Of a stretch of 64,000 bases of DNA, positions 44,498-52,978 are shown one piece after another. The stretch spans positions 1 through 64,000 of the forward strand of contig NZ_BAAALT010000034.1 of the NCBI RefSeq assembly GCF_039528515.1, read 5' to 3'. Position 1 is the stretch's first letter. Each line of letters begins with the position of its first letter. A program made the translations under genes and the position numbers. The DNA comes from Luedemannella flava (GTDB lineage Bacteria; Actinomycetota; Actinomycetes; Mycobacteriales; Micromonosporaceae). The notes under the pieces were generated by a model. It made no database searches and was not told the DNA's origin. It saw only the letters and a list, made by a program, of their open reading frames with translations.

Positions 44498-44594
44498 ACC
44501 TGCGCCTCGGTGTGCCGGCCGGTACAGGACCGCACCACGCATGATCAACCCTCCGTCTCGTGTCGGAGCGGGTGGTTCTTACTATGGTCAGTGC

Positions 44595-45380
44595 ATGCCG
44601 GACGCGATCTTCGCTCACCCGCTGCTCGCGCGGGTCTACGACGCCTTCGACGGCAGCCGTGACGACCTGGCCGCCTACCTCGCGATCGCCCGGGAGCTGG
44701 GCGCGAATTCGGTCCTTGACATCGGCTGCGGCACGGGTTCCCTGGCGATCCTACTCGCCGGACACGGCTACGCGGTCGTGGGCGTCGACCCGGCCGAGGA
44801 GTCGCTCAAGGTCGCGGGGAGCAAGGACGGGGCCGGCCGGGTTCGGTGGATTACCGGCGACGCCACGGCGGTGCCGGGGCTCGCGGCCGACCTGGCGACG
44901 ATGACCGGGAACGTGGCCCAGGTCTTCCTGACCGACGCGGACTGGGTGCGGGCCCTGCGGGGCATCCACGCCGCCCTTCGTCCCGACGGTCGTCTCGTCT
45001 TCGAGACCCGACGACCCGAGCGCCGCGCGTGGGAGGAGTGGGCGGTCGACGTGGGCCCCGTCGTCCTCGACGTTCCGGGCGTCGGGCCGGTGGAGCAGCG
45101 CCGGGAGGTCACCGACGTCAGCCTGCCGCTCGTCTCCTTCCGGCACACGTACCGGTTCCTGGCCGACGGTGCGATCGTCACGTCGGACTCGACACTGCGG
45201 TTCCGCGACCGTGACGAGGTCGAGTCGAGCCTCGCCGACACCGGCTACCGCGTCCTCGACGTACGGGAGGCGCCGGACCGCCCCGGCAGGGAGTTCGTCT
45301 TCATCGCGGAGGCTGTCCGCGCCGAACCAGGTCGCCGCCAACGTTCGGACAGGTACGCAGGGAACTCGGCCCTGCGATAA
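44595..45380 (+). CDS. Class I SAM-dependent methyltransferase
   Basis: This is a 261-residue protein with motif I VLDIGCGTGSLAILLAG, GVDPAEESLKVA, GDATAVP and LRPDGRLVFETRRPERRAWEEW. The ATG at 44595 gives the natural start MPDAIFAHPL. It resembles the bacterial trans-aconitate or UbiE-type family in general plan. The substrate is unknown. Confidence 0.83.
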   Translation: MPDAIFAHPLLARVYDAFDGSRDDLAAYLAIARELGANSVLDIGCGTGSLAILLAGHGYAVVGVDPAEESLKVAGSKDGAGRVRWITGDATAVPGLAADLATMTGNVAQVFLTDADWVRALRGIHAALRPDGRLVFETRRPERRAWEEWAVDVGPVVLDVPGVGPVEQRREVTDVSLPLVSFRHTYRFLADGAIVTSDSTLRFRDRDEVESSLADTGYRVLDVREAPDRPGREFVFIAEAVRAEPGRRQRSDRYAGNSALR

Positions 45381-45612
45381 CGCCGGTAATTGTCCGACCG
45401 TTGGCCTACTCCGGCCAGCCACTCCCCGGCCCGCCCCGGGCGCGACATCACCGCAACTTCCCATCTGATGTGCTGACTTGAGTATCGGAAAATTTCGATT
45501 CCTGATGTTGGCCGACAGTTTCGTCCTCGGGGTTTCCCGGTGTGGGCAGGGTCCCTACGGGGGTGGCGCCGGCCACCGTGCGAGGCCTCCAGGAATGGTT
45601 AGCGAAAGGTCG

Positions 45613-45624
45613 CGAAACGTTTCG
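45613..45624. promoter_or_regulatory. LacI-type palindrome upstream of the glucuronoyl esterase gene
   Basis: CGAAACGTTTCG is a perfect 12-bp palindrome 108 bases before the start codon. It is of the CGAA-N-TTCG kind described for LacI-type regulators of xylan use in Streptomyces. The rest of the 352-bp gap 45381-45732 shows nothing else I can name. Confidence 0.5.
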
Positions 45625-45732
45625 GCGTACTGGTTGATTTTATCCAAGATCGAAATTGACGCTGGTAGTACTAGACATCCGTGATCATCGATTTCGGCTT
45701 GTCGCGCCAACACTCGGTGGGAAGGAGTCCTT

Positions 45733-47415
45733 GTGACCATAAGCTCGGGCCGCTCAAGGATCCGGTCGACCGTCATCGCGGTGACGGTGTCGGCGCTCGC
45801 GGTCGTGGGAGCGGCCGCGGTCATCTCTACCAGCACGACCGCCGGCGCCGCCGTCGCCGGCGTTGAGGACGAGGGTGCCGACTGCGCGGTCAACGTGCCC
45901 AGCTCGACCACATCCAATGCGAAGCTGCCCGATCCGTTCAAGCGGATCGACGGCACGCGCATCTCCACCAGGTCCGACTGGCGCTGCCGCCGTGAGGAGA
46001 TCAAGAAACTGGCGGAGCGGTTCGTGTACGGCACGAAGCCCGCGAAGCCGGCCAGCGTCACCGGCACCGTCTCCAGCACCAACATCACCGTCAACGTGTC
46101 GGACCAGGGTCGCAGCGCCAGCTTCTCGGCCAGCGTCTCGCTGCCCGGCGGCACCGGACCGTTCCCGGCCGTCTTCGTCGTCGGCGGGCTCGGCGCGGAC
46201 ACGGCCACCATCAGGGCCGCGGGCGTCGCGGTCATCAACTACGACCCGCTCGCTGTCGGCAAGGAGGGCACCGGGCGCACCAACAAGCAGGGCGCGTTCT
46301 ACAGCATCTACGGCGCCACGAGCGGCACCGGGATCCTCGCCGCCTGGGCCTGGGGCGTGAGCCGGATCATCGACGTCATCGAGCAGTCCGGCGGCAGCAT
46401 CATCAAGGCGGACGGGCTCGGCGTCACGGGCTGCTCCCGCTACGGCAAGGGCGCGTTCGCGATCGGCGCGTTCGACCAGCGCATCGCGCTGACCATGCCG
46501 ATCGAGTCGGGCAGCGGTGGCGTGCCGGCCATGCGCTCCATCGCCACCGAGAGCGGTGCCCAGCCGCTGAGCAGCGCGTACTCGGAGCAGCCGTGGCTCG
46601 GGGACGCGTTCAGCTCGTTCACCGGCAACCCGAACGCGCTCCCGATCGACCAGCACTCGCTGGTCGCCATGGTGGCGCCGCGCGGGCTGCTCATCATGGA
46701 GAATCCGAGCATCGCGTGGCTCGGCGCGAAGTCCGGCAGCGTGTCGGCCCTGGCCGGCGCCGAGGTCTACAAGGCCCTCGGCGTGGGCGACGCCATCACG
46801 TACTGGTCGGCCGTCTCCGACGGCAACCACTGCGCGGTCCGCAGCGAGTGGAGGGACCCGCTGCAGAAGTTCCTCAAGCGGTTCCTGCTCAAGACGGGCA
46901 ACGACGCCGGCGTGTTCCGGATCGCCAGCAACGCGCAGGGCTCACTGTCGCAGTGGGTCGACTGGACGACGCCGACGCTGAGCGGCTCGACCTCCGGACC
47001 GGCGACGTCGAACCCGCCGACCAGCTCGGCGCCCACGAGCTCCGTCCCGACGAGTTCGGTGCCGACCAGCTCGCTGCCGACGAGTTCCGTGCCGACCAGC
47101 TCCGGGCCGACCGGCTCGACGGGCGCGTGCAGCGCCACGTACCGGACGGTCAACTCGTGGCAGGGCGGCTTCCAGGGTGAGGTCACCGTCAAGGCGGGCT
47201 CGGCGGCCATCAACGGCTGGACGGTGCGCTGGACGCTGGCCAGCGGCCAGACGATCGCCCAGCTGTGGAGCGGCACCCTCACCACGAGCGGCTCCGCGGT
47301 GACGGTGAAGAACGCGACGTGGAACGGCTCGCTCGGTGCTAGCGCCACGACCACGTTCGGCTTCATCGGCAACGGCACGGCGTCGACCCCGACGCTGACC
47401 TGCACCAGCCCGTAA
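45733..47415 (+). CDS. Secreted glucuronoyl esterase (CE15) with C-terminal CBM2
   Basis: This is a 560-residue protein. A signal peptide covers about residues 1-40. The CE15 domain runs to about residue 410, with the nucleophile motif GVTGCSRYGKGAFAIGAFDQRI, a glutamate in PIESGSGG and a histidine in SDGNHCAVRSEW. It cleaves ester bonds between lignin and glucuronoxylan. A Ser/Pro/Thr linker of PTSSVPTSS repeats leads to a CBM2 cellulose-binding module with conserved Trp residues. The start is GTG with GGAAGGAG. Expression is probably xylan-responsive. Confidence 0.92.
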   Translation: MTISSGRSRIRSTVIAVTVSALAVVGAAAVISTSTTAGAAVAGVEDEGADCAVNVPSSTTSNAKLPDPFKRIDGTRISTRSDWRCRREEIKKLAERFVYGTKPAKPASVTGTVSSTNITVNVSDQGRSASFSASVSLPGGTGPFPAVFVVGGLGADTATIRAAGVAVINYDPLAVGKEGTGRTNKQGAFYSIYGATSGTGILAAWAWGVSRIIDVIEQSGGSIIKADGLGVTGCSRYGKGAFAIGAFDQRIALTMPIESGSGGVPAMRSIATESGAQPLSSAYSEQPWLGDAFSSFTGNPNALPIDQHSLVAMVAPRGLLIMENPSIAWLGAKSGSVSALAGAEVYKALGVGDAITYWSAVSDGNHCAVRSEWRDPLQKFLKRFLLKTGNDAGVFRIASNAQGSLSQWVDWTTPTLSGSTSGPATSNPPTSSAPTSSVPTSSVPTSSLPTSSVPTSSGPTGSTGACSATYRTVNSWQGGFQGEVTVKAGSAAINGWTVRWTLASGQTIAQLWSGTLTTSGSAVTVKNATWNGSLGASATTTFGFIGNGTASTPTLTCTSP

Positions 47416-47502
47416 CGGACCGGGGTGGGCGGGCCGGGGACACACGCGGCCCGCCCACCCCACCGGCGCAACCATGCGCCGATGTCGGACGAGCGGATCG
47501 GT

Positions 47503-47982
47503 TCAGCGCGCCGACACCGATTCGCGGGAGGATACGGCGCGTGCGATGTCCGGACGGAATCCCCACGCGTACCGCAGGATGAGGGCCAGGATCAGCACCT
47601 CGATTCCGATGGAGAGGCCGTAGAAGGAGGCCCAGGCCCAGGACTCCCCTACCGCGTTGAACACCGAGAAGGGGATGTAGACCAACGCAACGACGAGGTT
47701 CGCGGCGCGGTTCACCCGGGCGGGCAGCGTCATGGAGAGCATCACCATCAGCGCCGGGATCGCCACGGCCGCGAGGAAAATGGTCAATAACGTCGGGCTG
47801 ATGTCGAACTCAAAGATGACGCCACCCCGGATTTCGTCGACGGCGCCGGGCTTGTAGAGGTGGAAGTAGTCGACGTAGATGTAGAGGAACATGAAGCTGG
47901 TCCAGGCTGCCGCGAGCTTGGCCTGCACGGGGATCGCCGGGTTGTCGAGCACGCTCGGGGTGTTCGTTCGGATGTCGCTCAT
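47503..47982 (-). CDS. DUF6326-like four-helix membrane protein
   Basis: This is a 159-residue protein with four helices and the segment KLAAAWTSFMFLYIYVDYFHLYKPG, then PALMVMLSMTLPARVNRAANLVVALVYIPFSVFNA, in the style of DUF6326 proteins. The function is unknown. Its start is 30 bases from the 163-bp repeat. A 17-codon remnant of a paralogue lies at 31052-31105 beside the other repeat copy. Confidence 0.7.
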   Translation of the reverse strand: MSDIRTNTPSVLDNPAIPVQAKLAAAWTSFMFLYIYVDYFHLYKPGAVDEIRGGVIFEFDISPTLLTIFLAAVAIPALMVMLSMTLPARVNRAANLVVALVYIPFSVFNAVGESWAWASFYGLSIGIEVLILALILRYAWGFRPDIARAVSSRESVSAR

Positions 47983-48012
47983 CGTTTCTCACTTCCTTTC
48001 CGCGCCATTCGT

Positions 48013-48174
48013 TGTGGAACAGATTGCTGGAGCGGCTGTAACGCCGCTACGAGCCGAGGTCGGTGGCGGCGGGCCGAAGGTCTACACCTCGGGTTCGACT
48101 TTGGCCGGATGTCGTGGGGCCTGACCCGGCCGTACGCTCTGATCATGATGGCCCCGGCGGACCCGCGGGATCGG
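48013..48174. repeat. 162-bp near-identical repeat, copy 2
   Basis: This is the counterpart of 31272-31434. It includes the first ten codons of the histidine kinase (MMAPADPRDR), but the kinase is missing here. The similarity stops abruptly at GGATCGG, where a methyltransferase tail begins. Confidence 0.9.
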
Positions 48175-48299
48175 TCCGGGAGTTCACCGTGGCGCGGTAT
48201 CGCGACCCGTTGCGGGCGCTGCACGAGCGGATCGAGCGGGACTGGCCGTTCGTGGCCCACTCCCAACGCTTCCTCATCGAGGCCCGCAAACCCGGATGA
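48174..48299 (+). pseudogene. C-terminal remnant of a methyltransferase-like gene
   Basis: The frame SVREFTVARYRDPLRALHE, continuing through RIERDWPFVAHSQRFLIEAR to KPG and a stop, resembles the end of class I SAM methyltransferases. The catalytic domain is absent. It is joined directly to the repeat, marking a recombination junction. Confidence 0.5.
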
Positions 48300-48331
48300 C
48301 CGGCCGGGTCCGTTCCTGGTAAGACCGTGCG

Positions 48332-49225
48332 GTGCGGATGATCCAAATGAGGGAACTATGTGTCCTGCCACCGCTCGTGGCCGACGAGGAGATCGTCGCG
48401 GTGACGGCGTCCTTCGATGGGCAGCTGGCCGCGGTCGCCGTGCGGCGCGGTGACGTCTCGTCGGCTGCCCTGTTCCTCTTCGACGGCAACGACTGGCAGC
48501 GAACCGCGATGCGTCCCTACGGTGTGGCGTACCCGCATCTCGCACTGCTGCCCGGCAACGAGACGCTTGTCATCTATAGCCGGAGCGACCGGCGTGGGAA
48601 CGGCGAGTGGGACGACAACGCCTACGTCTACGACCCGACCGGCCGGCAGCGCCGGTCGTTCTGCCTCGGCGATGGGATCGAACATGTCGCCGTCGACGCG
48701 GCCGGCGCCATCTGGGTCGCGTACTTCGACGAAGGCGTCTTCGGCGATGGAAACAGTGGCATCGGCAGGTCCGGGCTGGTCCGGTTCAGCGCGGACGGGC
48801 AACAGCTGTGGCAGTACGAACCGCCGTCCGGAGCGGATTACATCGCCGACTGTTACGCGCTCAACGTCGACGCCCGCACCACGTGGATCTGTTACTACAC
48901 CGAGTTTCCGCTGGTGAAGATCGAGGGCGGTCGGGCGACGGCGTACGCGCCCACGCCTGTGCGTGGCGCGAGGTCGGTGATGGTTCATGGTCGCGACGTC
49001 GTGTTCGTAGGCGAGTACGACGACCACATGCGCCTCGCGAGTTGCCGTCTGGCCGGTACCTCGGTGGAGTATGTCGATCAGGCGGTGTTCGTCGAGCCGG
49101 GCGGCGAGCAGGTCCCGCTGTTCCGTCCCTTCGCCGCCCGTGGCAGTCGGCTGTATGTCACGACCGACGACCGCGTCCTGCTCGCCGACCTGGCCGACGA
49201 CGACAACCGGGTCCGCGTCAGGTAA
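48332..49225 (+). CDS. Hypothetical protein, possible beta-propeller
   Basis: This is a 297-residue soluble protein with no signal peptide. It shows repeated beta-hairpin units such as LAAVAVRRGDVSSAALFLFDG, NAYVYDPTGRQRRSFCLGDGIEHVAVDAAGAIWVAYFDEG, GLVRFSADGQQLWQYEP and RLYVTTDDRVLLADLADD, typical of WD40-like or SMP-30-like propellers. No enzymatic motif is recognised. It stands alone after the methyltransferase remnant. Confidence 0.65.
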   Translation: MRMIQMRELCVLPPLVADEEIVAVTASFDGQLAAVAVRRGDVSSAALFLFDGNDWQRTAMRPYGVAYPHLALLPGNETLVIYSRSDRRGNGEWDDNAYVYDPTGRQRRSFCLGDGIEHVAVDAAGAIWVAYFDEGVFGDGNSGIGRSGLVRFSADGQQLWQYEPPSGADYIADCYALNVDARTTWICYYTEFPLVKIEGGRATAYAPTPVRGARSVMVHGRDVVFVGEYDDHMRLASCRLAGTSVEYVDQAVFVEPGGEQVPLFRPFAARGSRLYVTTDDRVLLADLADDDNRVRVR

Positions 49226-49327
49226 GCAGGATGGGGTTGGTGAACGCGGCCCCATTCCGCGAGTGCCGCTTCGTCGTCCGCGTTCCACGGCAGGTCCGAG
49301 GCCCACTGCCCGTTCACACCTAAGACA

Positions 49328-49618
49328 TCAAAGCCCTGGTACGGGCAGCGCGCTCAGGTCCTCGACGATGAGGTCGAACCCCTCGCCGCGGTACCAGTGG
49401 AAGGTCTCCAGCATCACCTGCGGCGACCGGTCCGCCCACCGCTCGTCCATCGTCATGCCCGCGAATTCATGCAGGTACGGGCACGTCTGCGGCGTGCTGC
49501 GGGCGGCGTGGCCGGCCATCGCGGCGTCAGTATCGTAGACGCGCAGCCCGTGCCGGGCCGCCAGGCGGCGTGCGACGGTCGACTTACCGGCCCCGCTGCC
49601 GCCGCCGATCCAGTACAC
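49328..49618 (-). pseudogene. Truncated P-loop kinase-like protein
   Basis: The GTG-started 96-residue frame has Walker A WIGGGSGAGKST at its start, then VYDTDAAMAGHAARSTPQ and DERWADRSPQVMLETFHWYRGEGFDLIVEDL. Related nucleotide-kinase-like proteins are much longer; here the frame stops right after DLSALPVPGL, so the C-terminal half is missing. It is probably non-functional, although a short product could still be made. Confidence 0.55.
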
Positions 49619-49650
49619 GTCCGGACTGTAGCCCGAGGGAGGTGAGCGCT

Positions 49651-50148
49651 GTGGAACCGCCGGTGTGGCTGCTCGACGTCGACGGAGTACTCAACGTCCA
49701 ACGCCCGGGCTGGGGCGCCGCGCCGCGGCGCGGCATGGCCGTGTCCATGGGCGAGGCGTGGCCGATGCGCTGGGCTCCCGCACTGATCCGGCGCATCCGG
49801 GAGATCCACCGCACGGGTGTGGCCGAGGTGCGCTGGTGTTCCACCTGGTGCCCGGACGCCGACCAGGTGGAGCGGCTGTTCGGCCTGCCGCCGTTGGCCC
49901 GGGCGCTCACCGGGCGGCCCCGCGCGGGCATGGCGGGCGACGCGGCGAAGCTCGCCGCCGCCCAGGCGGTGATCTCCGACGAGGGCCGGGCGCTGATCTG
50001 GACCGACGACACGGCCGTTCCGGACGAGGGGCCGTGGTGCGACCTCATGCTGCCTGGTCGCCGGCTGCTCATCCGGCCGAGGGCCGCGCGCGGCCTGCAG
50101 CCCGGACACCTGGACGCGATCGAGGTGTTCGCGTCAGAGTCGGTTTAG
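49651..50148 (+). CDS. HAD-like hydrolase
   Basis: This is a 165-residue protein with motif I WLLDVDGVLNV at the start and a second acidic motif IWTDDTAVPDEG near residue 113. The GTG at 49651 is set by GGGAGGTGAGCGCT. The family contains small phosphatases of unknown substrate found in actinomycetes. Its 3' end overlaps the opposing HAD gene by 15 bases. Confidence 0.75.
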   Translation: MEPPVWLLDVDGVLNVQRPGWGAAPRRGMAVSMGEAWPMRWAPALIRRIREIHRTGVAEVRWCSTWCPDADQVERLFGLPPLARALTGRPRAGMAGDAAKLAAAQAVISDEGRALIWTDDTAVPDEGPWCDLMLPGRRLLIRPRAARGLQPGHLDAIEVFASESV

Positions 50149-50775
50149 GATGATGTCCTTCAATTCGGCCAGGGTTTCGATGCGATAGCTGGCCCGCGAG
50201 AAGTCCTGTGTTCTTGTGAAGTCGTTGTGGACAATGGCGCAGTCGATGCCGGCAGCTACGGCTGAGTTGAGCCCTCTGGATGAATCCTCGACGACGAGCG
50301 TCTCTTCTCTGCTGGCGCCGAGGCGCCTCAAGCCGGTCAGATACGGTTCCGGGTGCGGTTTCGCGAGCCGGTAGTCCTCGCGGACAAGGACGAAGTCCAT
50401 GTACTGTCTGACGTGGCGCTTCTCGTGGATAATTTCGAAATCCGCACGCTTCGCGGTCGTCACGATAGCCATACGGACGTGCTGTGACAGTTCGGCAAGG
50501 GTCTCGACAACGCCGTCAATCTCAATGGCTTCTGTTCTCAGGTACTCCTGATAGTAATCGTTGCGAACCTCGCGCTGCCTGCTGATGGTCTGTTCGTCAA
50601 CGCCTGCCGCCCTGGCCTGGGCCCAGGTGCCCGAGCCCTGGCTCATGTCCCGGAGATACCGGTCCTGGTCCAGGGTCACACCGATGTCCGCCAGGGCGCG
50701 TTCCCCCGCTTTGTAGTACCAGACCTCGGTATCCACCAGAACGCCGTCATGATCGAAGAGGATGTACTTTTTCAC
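50134..50775 (-). CDS. HAD-superfamily phosphatase, beta-phosphoglucomutase-like
   Basis: This is a 213-residue protein. It has motif I ILFDHDGVLVDTE, a cap domain, motif II AIVTTAKRAD, motif III lysine in RLAKPHPEPYL and motif IV VVEDSSRGLNSAVAAGI. Note His in place of the usual residue between the catalytic aspartates. The coding region is visibly less GC-rich than its neighbours, with more A and T at third positions, which suggests recent acquisition. The substrate is unknown. Confidence 0.85.
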   Translation of the reverse strand: MKKYILFDHDGVLVDTEVWYYKAGERALADIGVTLDQDRYLRDMSQGSGTWAQARAAGVDEQTISRQREVRNDYYQEYLRTEAIEIDGVVETLAELSQHVRMAIVTTAKRADFEIIHEKRHVRQYMDFVLVREDYRLAKPHPEPYLTGLRRLGASREETLVVEDSSRGLNSAVAAGIDCAIVHNDFTRTQDFSRASYRIETLAELKDIILNRL

Positions 50776-50842
50776 TCTCCTGGTCCTTTCCGGTAGCCGG
50801 GGGCACGTTAACAATGTCGGTGGGGTCTGGCACGCTGCTGGG

Positions 50843-51409
50843 ATGCCCACTTCCCTGCCCTACACCGTTGACGAGCTGCGCGACCTGGTCGCGGCCGGCG
50901 CCGCGGTGACCTACCTGCACTTCTGGGGCCACCGGCCCGAGGCCGACGGTCGGATCGGGAAGGGCTGCCTGAGCCAGTGGTGGGACGCGGCGCCGTTCGA
51001 CGTCGACGGGGTCCGCTACGCCACCGCCGAGCACTACATGATGGCCGAGAAGGCGCGCCTGTTCGGCGACAAGGAGACTGCCGCGCGGATCGTCGCGGCC
51101 GCCTCCCCCGGCGCCGCCAAGGCCCTCGGCCGTCAGGTTGCGAGGTTCGACGACGCGACCTGGCGCGAGCACCGGTCCGACATCGTCGTCGCGGGCAACC
51201 GGGCCAAGTTCGGCCAGCACCCCGAACTGCTGGCGTACCTGGTGGGCACGCGTGGCCGGGTGCTCGTCGAGGCCAGCCCGCAGGACCGGATCTGGGGCAT
51301 CGGACTCGCCGCCAGCGACGGGCGCGCGTTCGACCCGGCCCGGTGGCCCGGCCTCAACCTGCTCGGCTTCGCCCTTATGCGGGTGCGGGCCGAGTTCGTC
51401 GACGGGTGA
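50843..51409 (+). CDS. NADAR-family (YbiA-like) N-glycosidase
   Basis: This is a 188-residue protein. The family features are YLHFWGHRP, LSQWWDAAPFDVDGVRYATAEHYMMAEKARLFGD, RFDDATWREHRSDIVVAGNRAKFGQHPEL and DRIWGIGL. YbiA/NADAR proteins hydrolyse N-glycosidic bonds of riboflavin intermediates, and some remove ADP-ribose from guanine. The stop overlaps the next gene in GTGA. Confidence 0.9.
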   Translation: MPTSLPYTVDELRDLVAAGAAVTYLHFWGHRPEADGRIGKGCLSQWWDAAPFDVDGVRYATAEHYMMAEKARLFGDKETAARIVAAASPGAAKALGRQVARFDDATWREHRSDIVVAGNRAKFGQHPELLAYLVGTRGRVLVEASPQDRIWGIGLAASDGRAFDPARWPGLNLLGFALMRVRAEFVDG

Positions 51410-52074
51410 CCCGCGACGACCTGCTCGCCCGGCTGGTCGACCTGATCGCGACGCGGCGGCCCGGCGCGGTGCTGCGGGTCGCCGTGGACGGGCCGGACGC
51501 CGCGGGCAAGACCACCCTCGCCGCCGACCTGGCCCGGGTGCTGGCCGGGGTGCGCGAGCCGGTCCGGGTCAGCATCGACGGTTTCCATCGGCCGCGCGCC
51601 GAGCGGCGGCGCCGGGGCGACCTGTCCCCCGAGGGTTACTACCGCGACTCGTTCGACTACCAGTCCGTACTCGATGAGGTGTTGACGCCGTTGGGCGCGG
51701 ACGGTGAGCGGTGGTACCGGCCGCAGGTGTTCGACCACCGCCGCGACGCGCCCGTCGACGCGCCTGCCCGGGTGGCGCCGGCGGGCGGGGTGCTGCTGTT
51801 CGAGGGCGTGTTCCTGCTGCGACCGGAGCTGCGCGGGCACTGGGATCTCGCCGTCTACCTGGACATTGCGCCCGAGGAGTCGGTGCGTCGGGCGTTGCTG
51901 CGCGACGCCGGGCTGTTCGGCGGGCCGGCGGCGACGCGCGAGCGCTACCAGGCGCGCTACCTGCCGGGGCAGGAGTTGTACCGGGCGGAGGCCGACCCGC
52001 GCGGGCACGCCGACGTGGTCATCGACAACACCGACCCCGAGCGGCCCGACATCCTGCGGTGGCCGGCAGGCTGA
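51406..52074 (+). CDS. Uridine kinase-like P-loop protein
   Basis: This is a 222-residue protein with Walker A VAVDGPDAAGKTTLA near residue 27, VSIDGFHRPRAERRRRG as in uridine or pantothenate kinase-like proteins and a lid region with DAGLFGGPAATRERYQARY. It probably phosphorylates a nucleoside or related metabolite. It is coupled to the NADAR gene by a four-base overlap, which hints at nucleoside salvage. Confidence 0.82.
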   Translation: MTRDDLLARLVDLIATRRPGAVLRVAVDGPDAAGKTTLAADLARVLAGVREPVRVSIDGFHRPRAERRRRGDLSPEGYYRDSFDYQSVLDEVLTPLGADGERWYRPQVFDHRRDAPVDAPARVAPAGGVLLFEGVFLLRPELRGHWDLAVYLDIAPEESVRRALLRDAGLFGGPAATRERYQARYLPGQELYRAEADPRGHADVVIDNTDPERPDILRWPAG

Positions 52075-52354
52075 AGGTCCTCGCCATGCTGCCCACGCCG
52101 GTCAAAGCGGTTCTGCCCGGGCTGTTCATCGTGGTTCGTCGCACCGGCCGTCCCACCGTTAGGGTCGTCGGTGCGGCTCACCAGGGCGCACCTGGTCGGT
52201 ACTCCCGGGGTGGTCACCACCATCGAGCGGGTTCGCCCTCGTCGCCGTCGCGTGGACGGTCGGCGTGGCGCGCCTCGCCGTCATCGGCCGTCGTCGACGG
52301 ACGAGCGCCCGGCCGGCCGATGCGCAGCCGCCCGATGGTCGGTATACCTGAGAT

Positions 52355-52978
52355 GTGGCAGTCGTCGAGATAGCCCCGCGCCGTCACGCTCGGATCTGGC
52401 GTGACGTGCTCCTGCTCGGTGTCGTGTACGCGGTGGCCATGGCCGTGGCCGGCTCGATGGCGCTGACGGCCGCGCCGTTCGGCTGGGTCGCCGGTGCCGT
52501 CGCCGCCTCCTGGGCGGTCGCGTTCGTCGCCGTGTCCCTGGCGCTCGACTGGCACGTCATGTCGGTCCTGCGGGTGTCGCTGCTCGTCGTGTCGTTCCTG
52601 GCCACACTGTCCGCCCTGTTCCTCGTGCCCGACGCGCTGCTCGGCGTGCGCGGCGTCGAGGTCAGCGCCACCATCGTGGCTGCCGACGAGACGCCCGCCG
52701 TCGACGACGGACGGCTGCTGTTCACACTGGCCGATCCCGCGGGGCGCACGTTGGCGGGTCGGCTGGAGGCCGGCGACAGCCTGACGGTCGGCGATCGGGT
52801 GACGGTCGTGGCGGACCCGGAGGGCCTCGTGCACCCGCAGCTGGCCGGGGACGTGCCGGGCGGCGGCGCGCTGCCGGTCGGCCTGCTGCTCACGATGTAC
52901 GGGATGGTCCTCGTGCTCGGGTGGCTCTGCGCGCGGCAGGCACACCGGTCGCGGTCAGGTGCCGAGGGCGGCGCGTAG
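52355..52978 (+). CDS. Hypothetical membrane protein
   Basis: This is a 207-residue protein with three N-terminal helices (to about residue 90), a beta-rich extracytoplasmic domain (ATIVAADETPAVDDGRLLFTLADPAGRTLAGRLEAGDSL) and a final helix. I recognise no family. The GTG start at 52355 is the best available. The 280-bp gap 52075-52354 before it shows no gene. Its 3' end overlaps the opposing HAD gene by 24 bases. Confidence 0.55.
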   Translation: MAVVEIAPRRHARIWRDVLLLGVVYAVAMAVAGSMALTAAPFGWVAGAVAASWAVAFVAVSLALDWHVMSVLRVSLLVVSFLATLSALFLVPDALLGVRGVEVSATIVAADETPAVDDGRLLFTLADPAGRTLAGRLEAGDSLTVGDRVTVVADPEGLVHPQLAGDVPGGGALPVGLLLTMYGMVLVLGWLCARQAHRSRSGAEGGA

